From positions 1-11,632 of the forward strand of contig CBDULX010000093.1 of the NCBI GenBank assembly GCA_965368175.1: DNA of 11,632 nt, in the 5' to 3' direction. The position numbers and the translations under genes were made by a program. Source of the stretch: CBDULX01 sp965368175 (lineage in GTDB: Bacteria; Pseudomonadota; Gammaproteobacteria; SZUA-229). Of this stretch, positions 5,610 to 11,632 are shown piece by piece (the first letter of the stretch is position 1; each line of letters opens with the position of its first letter). The notes below the pieces were generated by a model. That model searched no databases. It was not told where the DNA came from and saw only the letters and a list, made by a program, of their open reading frames with translations.

Positions 5610-7988
5610 CTACTTCTGCATTTCAGACTCGACCTTCAGCACTTCCCGAGTCATCTCAATAACACTATCCGAATTAAGTGATATCGAAGAAATACCCTGC
5701 TTCACCAGCCAGCCTGTAATTTCTGGAAAGTCAGAGGGCGCCTGCCCACAAATCCCGACATATTTTTTCGCTTTTTTACAGGCATCAATGGCCATTTTCA
5801 TCATCACCGTGACGGCTTCATTACGCTCATCAAAACCACTGATCAGGCCTGAATCCCGGTCCACACCCAGTGTTAACTGAGTTAGATCATTGGAGCCTAT
5901 AGAAAAACCATCAAAGTTCTCCAGAAACTTCTCAGCCAGCAAAGCATTAGCCGGGATTTCGCACATGATAAATATTTTGAGCCCCTTCTCTCCCCGTTTC
6001 AGGCCGTTTTCGGCCATCAGCTTTAATACACCATTGCCTTCCTCAACACTGCGGACGAAGGGAATCATCAGATCTACATTATCCAGTCCCATATGATCAC
6101 GCACCCGTAACAGGGCCTCACACTCGAGTGCAAAACACTCCCTGAAGGATTCAGATGGGTAGCGATAGGCACCTCGAAATCCGATCATAGGATTCTCTTC
6201 TTTTGGCTCATATTGCTCACCACCAATCAGGGAGGCGTATTCATTGGATTTAAAATCCGACATGCGCACGATTACCTGGCGCGGATAAAATGCTGCGGCA
6301 ATGGTTCCAATACCTTCGGCAAGCCGCTTGACATAAAAACTCACCGGATCAGGGTAACCTGCGGAAATGGCATTGATCTTTTTGCGAAGTTTTTTCTCCA
6401 GAGTCTCGTACTCAATCAGCGCCCGCGGATGTACACGAATACTGTTATTGATAATAAATTCCAGTCGCGCCAGGCCGACACCATCCACAGGTAAAGCAGA
6501 TGTTTCAAAAGCCAGTTCCGGATTGGCCAGATTGAGCATAATACGGGTTTTGGGTGTCTCCAGAGTCGATAGATCAATAGTGTCTTTCACAAACGGCAGT
6601 TCACCATCATAAACATACCCGGTATCGCCTTCAGCGCAGGACACAGTGACCAACTGGTCATCGGATATAGCCAGGGTAGCTTCGCCACAGCCCACGATAG
6701 CCGGGATACCAAACTCACGGGCGATAATCGCTGCATGACAGGTACGTCCCCCACGATTGGTAACTATGGCCGAGGCTTTTTTCATCACCGGCTCCCAGTC
6801 CGGATCGGTGATATCGGTGACCAGCACATCACCTTCTTTCAGCTCCTCCATATCCGAAGCATCAAGGATGACACGGGCCTTACCGGCAGCGATTCGCTTA
6901 CCGACGCTTTTGCCCACCGCCAGCACTTCACCCTTTTGCTCCAGACGGAAAGTTTCCTGTTGCAAAGTCTGCTTTTGAGACTGCACCGTTTCAGGCCGGG
7001 CCTGCAATATAAACAGGTCTCCACTATCACCATCCTTGGCCCATTCAATATCCATGGGCCGTTTATAATGATTTTCAATGGCAATGGCATAGCTGGCCAG
7101 TTGCAGAACATCATCATCAGAAATCGAGAATTTCTGTCGTTGTTTTTTGGGTACGTCCACATTTCGGGTGGACAAACCCGCCGTGCTGTCATGGGAATAC
7201 ACCATTTTGATGTCTTTTTCACCCAGATGGCGACGGAGTATAGGCCTGTGTCCTTTGAGCAACGTGGGCTTGAACACATAAAATTCATCAGGATTGACTG
7301 CGCCCTGGACGATATTTTCGCCCAGCCCGTAAGAGGAATTGATAAACACAACATCCCGGAAGCCAGACTCGGTATCCAGGGTAAACATGACCCCGGATGA
7401 CCCGGTTTCGGCCCGCACCATTTTCTGAATGCCCAAAGATAAAGCCACATCCATATGTGAGAAACCGTTACTCTGACGATAGGAAATGGCGCGATCAGTG
7501 AATAACGAGGCGTAAACCCGCTTACAGGCGGCAAGCAAATTACGACGTCCGGAAATATTCAGGTAGGTTTCCTGCTGGCCGGCAAAGGAGGCGTGAGCCA
7601 GGTCTTCTGCTGTCGCTGAACTGCGTACAGCTACATCCGGGTATTCGCCATATTCCTGTTCCAGATGCTCGTAACCACGTACAATTTCCTCAGCCAGATC
7701 CGCCGGCATTTCGGCATTCATCATCCAGCTGCGAATCTGCTTACCGGTTCGCACCAGGGACTGTACATCATGTACATCCATGGCCGCGAGCAATTGCTCC
7801 ATCCGCTCATAGAGATTATTGTGACGAATAAAATAACGATAGGCCTCAGAGGTAGTGGCGTAACCCGAGGGCACTTTGATTCCGGCCGAAGATAAATGCT
7901 GGAACATCTCACCCAGTGATGCATTTTTACCACCAACTGAATTAATATCATCAATACCTACTTCTGAAAAAGGCAGGATATAGCTCAT
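5610..7988 (-). CDS. ppsA: Phosphoenolpyruvate synthase
   Basis: PpsA converts pyruvate, ATP and water to PEP, AMP and phosphate, the entry to gluconeogenesis from pyruvate or lactate. The 792-residue product has the E. coli length. The N-terminal ATP-grasp domain carries VGGKNASLGEM (18-28) and AVRSSATAED (120-129). The swivelling domain has the phosphohistidine in GGRTCHAA (H418), with T416 at the position targeted by PpsR in E. coli. The C-terminal barrel has GSNDLTQ (698-704) and the catalytic cysteine in GICGQ (C747). The frame is open to 8033, but ATG at 7988 (MSYILPF) matches homologues, with GGAG six bases upstream. It is probably the last gene of the minus-strand run. Confidence 0.97.
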   Translation of the reverse strand: MSYILPFSEVGIDDINSVGGKNASLGEMFQHLSSAGIKVPSGYATTSEAYRYFIRHNNLYERMEQLLAAMDVHDVQSLVRTGKQIRSWMMNAEMPADLAEEIVRGYEHLEQEYGEYPDVAVRSSATAEDLAHASFAGQQETYLNISGRRNLLAACKRVYASLFTDRAISYRQSNGFSHMDVALSLGIQKMVRAETGSSGVMFTLDTESGFRDVVFINSSYGLGENIVQGAVNPDEFYVFKPTLLKGHRPILRRHLGEKDIKMVYSHDSTAGLSTRNVDVPKKQRQKFSISDDDVLQLASYAIAIENHYKRPMDIEWAKDGDSGDLFILQARPETVQSQKQTLQQETFRLEQKGEVLAVGKSVGKRIAAGKARVILDASDMEELKEGDVLVTDITDPDWEPVMKKASAIVTNRGGRTCHAAIIAREFGIPAIVGCGEATLAISDDQLVTVSCAEGDTGYVYDGELPFVKDTIDLSTLETPKTRIMLNLANPELAFETSALPVDGVGLARLEFIINNSIRVHPRALIEYETLEKKLRKKINAISAGYPDPVSFYVKRLAEGIGTIAAAFYPRQVIVRMSDFKSNEYASLIGGEQYEPKEENPMIGFRGAYRYPSESFRECFALECEALLRVRDHMGLDNVDLMIPFVRSVEEGNGVLKLMAENGLKRGEKGLKIFIMCEIPANALLAEKFLENFDGFSIGSNDLTQLTLGVDRDSGLISGFDERNEAVTVMMKMAIDACKKAKKYVGICGQAPSDFPEITGWLVKQGISSISLNSDSVIEMTREVLKVESEMQK

Positions 7989-8064
7989 AACCAACTCCAT
8001 AACAATGCCAGTGGAATTTAATACCACAGACAAAGATATTTTGCACCGGGTAAGATCAATTAAG

Positions 8065-8079
8065 ATAAAATGATTTTAT
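8065..8079. promoter_or_regulatory. AT-rich palindrome upstream of ppsA
   Basis: ATAAAAT-G-ATTTTAT is a perfect 15-base dyad lying just beyond the stop codon of the CoA-binding gene, about 75 bases upstream of the ppsA start. With a bulge it extends into ATTAA/TTAAT flanks. It could be an operator for ppsA or a weak 3'-end hairpin of the upstream gene. AT-rich dyads of this size arise easily by chance. Confidence 0.3.
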
Positions 8080-8453
8080 TAATCCTGGAAACGACCGTAT
8101 TCCAGCATCAGTAAGGTACAGTCTTTAACAAATGGGATCTGATTGTTGAGCAGGGCGAGTTCCAGCGGATCGGATTCGGTCCCAGGGTTCAATATTACCC
8201 GCCCTGGATTGGCGCGGACAATAGCCTCAATCATTGAAGCACTGCGCTCAGGCCCAATATAGACCGTAAGTGTATCAATAGATTTATTTATAGCCGCGAG
8301 CTCATGCTTCACGGCAAGGCCTTCAATATTTTCCAGTTTGGGATGAACCGGAATCACATGATAACCATACTCCTGTAACATGCGGATTGCCTTGTTGGCA
8401 TAGCGATGGGCCTTATTACTAGCCCCCAGCACCACAATAGTATGGTTTTGCAT
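8079..8453 (-). CDS. CoA-binding domain protein (YccU-like)
   Basis: This 124-residue, single-domain Rossmann protein belongs to the CoA_binding_2 type. It starts with the nucleotide-fold motif IVVLGASNKAHRYANKA (6-22), then strand-turn VIPVHPK (33-39), VYIGPE (64-69) and the family signature ILNPGTES (87-94), and ends with DCTLLML (111-117). Proteins of this family bind CoA in the isolated domain, resembling the CoA-binding part of succinyl-CoA synthetase, but their physiological function is largely unknown. It lies between an unrecognised small gene (32-base gap) and ppsA (90-base gap), all on the same strand, so co-transcription is likely. The ribosome binding site is weak. Confidence 0.9.
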   Translation of the reverse strand: MQNHTIVVLGASNKAHRYANKAIRMLQEYGYHVIPVHPKLENIEGLAVKHELAAINKSIDTLTVYIGPERSASMIEAIVRANPGRVILNPGTESDPLELALLNNQIPFVKDCTLLMLEYGRFQD

Positions 8454-8485
8454 GCTTAGTTATCCATAGTCATGAGGGCGTCACC

Positions 8486-8872
8486 CTAACTATTCAGTGA
8501 TTCGGGCTTGATAAAATTGATCGTTTCAGCCTTGGCATAAGCCTGATCATGGATCAGCCTGATAGTGGTCTGACCGTCCTTTTCTTCCGCAGTCACCTGC
8601 AGCAAATCAGGGTTTCGTATCGCCAGATAAGCCATGGCAGCGGCGATCAATTGCTCATTATTAGATTTTATGCCGCCTATCAGCTGGTTCGCCACAAATT
8701 GCGCCCGCTGCGGTTGATCGGGTGAAAAAATATGCCCCGGCCCTTCTGGAATACCACCATCCATCTGTTGATCCATTTTATCCAGATATTCCATTTGCCG
8801 TTCAGGCAGGGTTTTAGTTCGATCAAACTCGAACTGCGCTTCACCATTAATCGATATTACCAACTTATTCAT
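8486..8872 (-). CDS. Conserved-looking protein of unknown function (128 residues)
   Basis: I do not recognise this protein. It begins with a beta-like strand MNKLVISINGEAQFEF, followed by a charged helix rich in Met, Gln and Asp (PERQMEYLDKMDQQMD, 23-38). A Gly/Pro-rich turn (39-47) comes next, then a helical, Ala-rich segment (55-85) and a final strand-like part (91-121). There is no signal peptide, membrane segment or cysteine, so it is probably soluble and cytosolic. The frame is supported by its compact placement between same-strand genes and by unbiased composition. The ATG at 8872 has only a weak GAG upstream. The context (CoA-binding protein and ppsA downstream, paiB upstream) does not define a job. 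Confidence 0.75.
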   Translation of the reverse strand: MNKLVISINGEAQFEFDRTKTLPERQMEYLDKMDQQMDGGIPEGPGHIFSPDQPQRAQFVANQLIGGIKSNNEQLIAAAMAYLAIRNPDLLQVTAEEKDGQTTIRLIHDQAYAKAETINFIKPESLNS

Positions 8873-8928
8873 ACTATATACTCAAACTATTAATTTACAG
8901 AAATTCGGGCGATTCTAACATTTTTCGA

Positions 8929-8964
8929 CCTGAAATGCCCGCACATGGGCACTCAGGGCCCTGA
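8929..8964 (-). terminator. Hairpins after the paiB gene
   Basis: Read on the minus strand directly after the paiB stop, CCTGA-G-TGCCC (8957-8947) can pair with GGGCA-TT-TCAGG (8940-8929). This gives an 11-base-pair stem with one wobble and one bulge around a six-base loop. An overlapping perfect palindrome TCAGGGCCCTGA lies at 8953-8964. Only a short mixed sequence follows, not a clean T-run, so termination may be partial. Confidence 0.4.
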
Positions 8965-9567
8965 TTAACGCTGAATCATAAACCTGGCCAGCTGCTCTCT
9001 CAGATCACCCCCCAATTCTCGATAGTGCTGAATTATGGACTGTCTATCCTGCTGCGGTCTATTCTGGCTTAACTTGAACTTGGCCTGTATCTGCTCGATA
9101 TCGATTCTGAATCCACAGATCATCTCAAACATTTTGTTTTTGCGTACTTCAGGTAACCCCGCCAGCAAGTTTAACTGCAGTTCAGGATCAAACTGCGCAA
9201 GCTGCTTTTCCAGAACCAGGACCTGCTGTTCCTGATCACTAATGAGTTCGACAAGCCCTTCAACTTCTACTGAAACATAATTCCAGGTGGGCACTCCCGG
9301 AGAGTCATACCAGGTGGGCGACACATAGGCATCGGGTCCCTGAAACAGAAGCAAAACCTGTGGCTGTTCGGAAAAACACCGATAATGGGGATTGTCTCTG
9401 GCCAGATGACCATAAAAACAATGCTCATTCTGATCGTAGCTCAATGGTAACTGACTGATAAGTGGTCGCTGTTGATAAATGGAAATAACTGTCGCAAAAG
9501 GATAATCATTAAAAACCGGAATAATGTTGGCCAGATTTTTTTCCTCAAATGCATCCGTTATATACAT
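8965..9567 (-). CDS. PaiB-like FMN-binding protein, putative transcriptional regulator
   Basis: This 200-residue protein has the split-barrel flavin-reductase-like fold of the PaiB family, often annotated as FMN-binding negative transcriptional regulator. The diagnostic segments are SQLPLSY (38-44), GHLARDNPHY (53-62), the FQGPDAYVSPTWY stretch (75-87) and VPTWNYVSVEVEG (92-104), followed by a helical C-terminal part. In Bacillus, PaiB represses sporulation and protease genes; the role elsewhere is unclear and could be enzymatic. The ATG at 9567 is preferred over the adjacent TTG at 9570, since GGAGG lies nine bases upstream. It follows the thioesterase gene after 26 bases and is probably co-transcribed with it. 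Confidence 0.9.
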   Translation of the reverse strand: MYITDAFEEKNLANIIPVFNDYPFATVISIYQQRPLISQLPLSYDQNEHCFYGHLARDNPHYRCFSEQPQVLLLFQGPDAYVSPTWYDSPGVPTWNYVSVEVEGLVELISDQEQQVLVLEKQLAQFDPELQLNLLAGLPEVRKNKMFEMICGFRIDIEQIQAKFKLSQNRPQQDRQSIIQHYRELGGDLREQLARFMIQR

Positions 9568-9593
9568 CAAAAAAGACCTCCCTGTTTAAATTA

Positions 9594-10013
9594 TTATTTT
9601 TCAATGACAGCAATAGTCAATCGCGAAACACAGACCAGTTGACTCTCCTCATTGTGAATTTTAATTTCCCACACCTGAGATTTTTTACCCAGGTGAATGG
9701 GTTGAGCCACCCCGGTCACCAGGCCGGATTTCACTGCTTTAAGATGATTAGCATTAATCTCCATGCCAACACAATATGCTTTCTCAGAATCGACCACATA
9801 GTTAGCAGCAAGACTGCCCAGAGACTCTGCCAGCAACACTGAAGCACCACCATGCAACAAACCCATAGGCTGTCGAGTGCGGTGATCCACCGGCATGGTA
9901 GCCACCAGTGCCTTGTCCTGCACCTCAGTAATGATTATTCCGAGATGTTCCACCGCATTACCCAGGCCACGATCATTTAATTCATCCAGCCCAGGCTTCT
10001 GATACCAGATCAT
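9594..10013 (-). CDS. ydiI: Hotdog-fold acyl-CoA thioesterase, YdiI/MenI type
   Basis: This 139-residue cytosolic thioesterase closely resembles E. coli YdiI (MenI), which hydrolyses 1,4-dihydroxy-2-naphthoyl-CoA in menaquinone synthesis and also other aryl-CoAs. Key features are TMPVDHRTRQPMGLLHGGAS (39-58) with H54, and LAESLGS (61-67) with the presumed catalytic E63 at the same position as in E. coli. A conserved C-terminal part follows, with EINANH (85-90), HLGKKSQVW (107-115) and SRLTIA. The frame is open to 10100, but the start MIW at 10013 matches YdiI, and GGGG lies seven bases upstream. Without other men genes in view the substrate is open. It heads the minus-strand run with paiB. 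Confidence 0.93.
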   Translation of the reverse strand: MIWYQKPGLDELNDRGLGNAVEHLGIIITEVQDKALVATMPVDHRTRQPMGLLHGGASVLLAESLGSLAANYVVDSEKAYCVGMEINANHLKAVKSGLVTGVAQPIHLGKKSQVWEIKIHNEESQLVCVSRLTIAVIEK

Positions 10014-10295
10014 CGATTTTCCCCATAGAAACTGCAGCCATAATCCAGGGAGTCCCTGGACAATGCTATAAACAAATTTAAATGAATCAATTAAAAGCAA
10101 TAAACTCTTAACAGATCACTGATTTACAGTGTGATGGAACACTACAATAATAGATGCCACAACAAAAGCAACTCCCGGTATTAAAATACTGATATTACAA
10201 ACCAGGCACCTCTTAACACCCTGACATTCTGACTCCACGATGACCAATATAATCTGTTATAGTTTGCATCTTCATGACTTTATCGATAATCAATT
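10014..10295. promoter_or_regulatory. Divergent control region, thioesterase / thioredoxin-HEAT genes
   Basis: This 282-base spacer contains no convincing gene. On the plus strand a perfect TATAAT (10248-10253) and a second TATAGT (10258-10263) precede the thioredoxin-HEAT ATG at 10296, but the -35 boxes are weak. On the minus strand no good promoter stands out. Two dyads are present: the 17-base palindrome at 10044-10060, listed separately, and a small CACTG/CAGTG dyad near 10120. Confidence 0.4.
10044..10060. promoter_or_regulatory. Perfect 17-base palindrome upstream of the thioesterase
   Basis: TCCAGGGA-G-TCCCTGGA is a perfect dyad with one central base, 31 bases upstream of the thioesterase start codon. 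Its size and symmetry fit a dimeric repressor operator. A one-base loop makes a full RNA hairpin less natural, although one with a few opened pairs is possible. The regulator is unknown. Confidence 0.45.
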
Positions 10296-10934
10296 ATGCC
10301 TCAACCATCCAGAGTACTATTCTTCATCGCTACCGGATGCCAGCATTGCCCAAGCGTGCTGCAGTCTCTGGCCGAACTTATTAAAGAAGGGTCTATTGCT
10401 GAGCTTGAAGTAGTGAATCTCCAGCAATCTCCAGATCGTGCAGCAGAACTTAATGTGCGCTCTGTACCCTGGGTTAAAATCGGCCCCTTCGAACTGGTGG
10501 GTTTAAGAAGTAAATCCGAACTCAAACAGTGGATAGATCGCGTCAATGAACCACAGGCCATGGCTGATTATTATGGCGAACTAATGACTACAGGGGAAAT
10601 AGATAAAGTCATCGAGCTGGTAAACAAATCCCCGGAAACTTTTGCCGCATTAATAACCCTGATGGCAAACCCCGAAACCACATTATCCGTTCGTATCGGA
10701 GTGGGGGCCATAGTCGAGGATTTTGCAGGTAGCGAACTTCTTAAACAGAACATTGAACTGCTGGCAAAATACACACAGGATAAAGATGCCCGAGTTAGAA
10801 ATGACGCCTGCTTCTATCTCGGGCTGAGTCGAGACAGGGCAGCAGAACCCTACATCCGTAAAATGCTGGACTCTGAAGATGCAGAAACCCGAGAAATTGC
10901 TGAAGAAGCCCTGGAAGAAATTAATAATTCCTGA
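10296..10934 (+). CDS. Thioredoxin-fold protein with C-terminal HEAT-repeat domain
   Basis: In this 212-residue two-domain protein, residues 1-85 form a thioredoxin-like fold. The redox motif is C15-Q-H-C18 after a first strand VLFFIATG, the cis-proline lies in SVPWVKIG (P58), and a final helix carries SKSELKQWI (72-80). Residues about 100-212 are helical. The last 60 read as HEAT-like repeats (KDARVRNDACFYLGL, 163-177, and the segment from EDAETREIA to the end). No signal peptide is visible, so it is probably cytosolic. HEAT repeats usually bind proteins, so it may be a targeted disulfide reductase or sensor. Its stop lies two bases before the rhomboid ATG, which points to coupled expression. 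Confidence 0.88.
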   Translation: MPQPSRVLFFIATGCQHCPSVLQSLAELIKEGSIAELEVVNLQQSPDRAAELNVRSVPWVKIGPFELVGLRSKSELKQWIDRVNEPQAMADYYGELMTTGEIDKVIELVNKSPETFAALITLMANPETTLSVRIGVGAIVEDFAGSELLKQNIELLAKYTQDKDARVRNDACFYLGLSRDRAAEPYIRKMLDSEDAETREIAEEALEEINNS

Positions 10935-10936
10935 CC

Positions 10937-11632
10937 ATGTTCCCATTACACGATGACAATCCCAGCAAACGAACTCCTTACATCAACTATCTATTGATCA
11001 TCAGCTGCGTACTGGTTTTTTTCTGGCAACTCTCTTTGGGGCGTTTCGGACAAACCGCTGTATATAGCCTGGGTATGATCCCGGCGGTGCTTTTTGACTT
11101 CAAGCAACTGCCGGCAGATCTGGAGACCATTCCAGCCTGGGCCACCCTTTTCAGCTCGATGTTCCTGCACGGTGGCTGGATGCATCTGATCGGCAACATG
11201 CTGTACCTGTGGATTTTCGGTAATAACGTGGAAGACGCCATGGGCCATGGCCGATTTATACTCTTTTACCTGCTATGTGGCCTGGCCGCTGCTCTGGCCC
11301 AGGCTATTCCCGATCCACTCTCTGTAGTGCCCATGATTGGCGCCAGTGGCGCAATTTCCGGTGTACTGGGCGCCTATATATTGCTCTATCCTCATGCCCG
11401 TGTGTTAGTGGTCATTCCCATCGGCCTGTATCCTTTTACTACCCGACTGAAAGCCGGCTGGGTACTGGGTTTATGGTTCCTGTTGCAAATAATCAATTCA
11501 CTAATGACCTCATCAGAGCAATCCGGCGGAGTTGCCTGGGGTGCTCATATTGGAGGTTTTGTTGCCGGTATTGTTTTAATCCCCTTTTTCAAATCAAAAA
11601 AAGTTCGCCTGTTTGCACCGGCCCGCAACTAA
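10937..11632 (+). CDS. Rhomboid-family intramembrane serine protease
   Basis: This complete 231-residue membrane protein has about six transmembrane helices and ends exactly at the window edge. Rhomboids cleave membrane segments within the bilayer using a Ser-His dyad. The serine is in GASGAISG (S137), the histidine in AWGAHIGGFVAG (H204), and the HGGWMHLIGNMLYLW stretch (78-92) supplies H83 and N87 for the oxyanion site. All catalytic residues are present, so it is likely active. The N terminus (HDDNPSKRTPYINY) resembles bacterial rhomboids of this subclass. It follows the thioredoxin-HEAT gene by two bases, with no obvious own ribosome binding site, which suggests translational coupling. 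The substrate is unknown. Confidence 0.95.
   Translation: MFPLHDDNPSKRTPYINYLLIISCVLVFFWQLSLGRFGQTAVYSLGMIPAVLFDFKQLPADLETIPAWATLFSSMFLHGGWMHLIGNMLYLWIFGNNVEDAMGHGRFILFYLLCGLAAALAQAIPDPLSVVPMIGASGAISGVLGAYILLYPHARVLVVIPIGLYPFTTRLKAGWVLGLWFLLQIINSLMTSSEQSGGVAWGAHIGGFVAGIVLIPFFKSKKVRLFAPARN

Noticed and set aside
6735..7400. 221-residue open frame on the plus strand
   Set aside because: It is antisense to the well-conserved PpsA coding sequence and shows no recognisable domain.
6839..7534. 231-residue open frame on the minus strand
   Set aside because: It is an out-of-frame reading of ppsA with Trp/Cys-rich, non-protein-like composition.
7989..8033. 15-residue N-terminal extension of ppsA
   Set aside because: The GGAG ribosome binding site for the ATG at 7988 lies inside it, and PpsA homologues begin close to MSYILP.
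10014..10100. 29-residue N-terminal extension of the thioesterase
   Set aside because: The family start is MIW as in E. coli YdiI, with a good ribosome binding site before it; the extension covers the palindrome and leader.

Overview
The window looks like chromosomal DNA of a gammaproteobacterium. FolD, the YdiI-type thioesterase and PEP synthase all read like close relatives of the enterobacterial and pseudomonad proteins, gene density is high and GC content is moderate. There are no transposases, integrases, phage genes, CRISPR arrays or broken genes. The species cannot be named from the sequence.

Layout, left to right. A tRNA-Pro(UGG) gene on the minus strand (1-77) has its own sigma70-type promoter, and folD (+) follows. 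Convergent to folD is a compact minus-strand four-gene operon (3398 to 1122): two related DUF1538 membrane proteins, a PII-like trimeric signalling protein and a stand-alone CBS-domain protein. An AT-rich divergent region (3399-3599) leads to a plus-strand redox cluster: rubrerythrin, a 54-residue rubredoxin and an FAD-dependent rubredoxin reductase. Together these could form a complete NAD(P)H-to-peroxide electron chain. A repeat-rich convergent spacer (5458-5609) separates it from a minus-strand run. In transcription order that run is a YdiI-type hotdog thioesterase, a PaiB-like FMN-binding protein, an unrecognised 128-residue protein, a CoA-binding Rossmann protein and ppsA. The right end holds a plus-strand pair, a thioredoxin/HEAT fusion protein and a rhomboid protease, separated by only two bases.

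How the genes fit together. The most intriguing unit is the DUF1538 operon. Two paralogous multi-pass membrane proteins are co-translated with two different small-molecule sensor folds (PII-like and CBS), which suggests an energy- or nucleotide-gated transporter or channel whose substrate is unknown. The rubrerythrin-rubredoxin-reductase cluster is an oxidative-stress module of a kind typical of microaerophilic or facultatively anaerobic bacteria. PEP synthase points to gluconeogenesis from pyruvate or lactate, and FolD to one-carbon metabolism. Start codons were re-chosen for folD, ppsA, the thioesterase and paiB, because the longest open frames extend beyond the family starts. The upstream DUF1538 gene probably starts with TTG.
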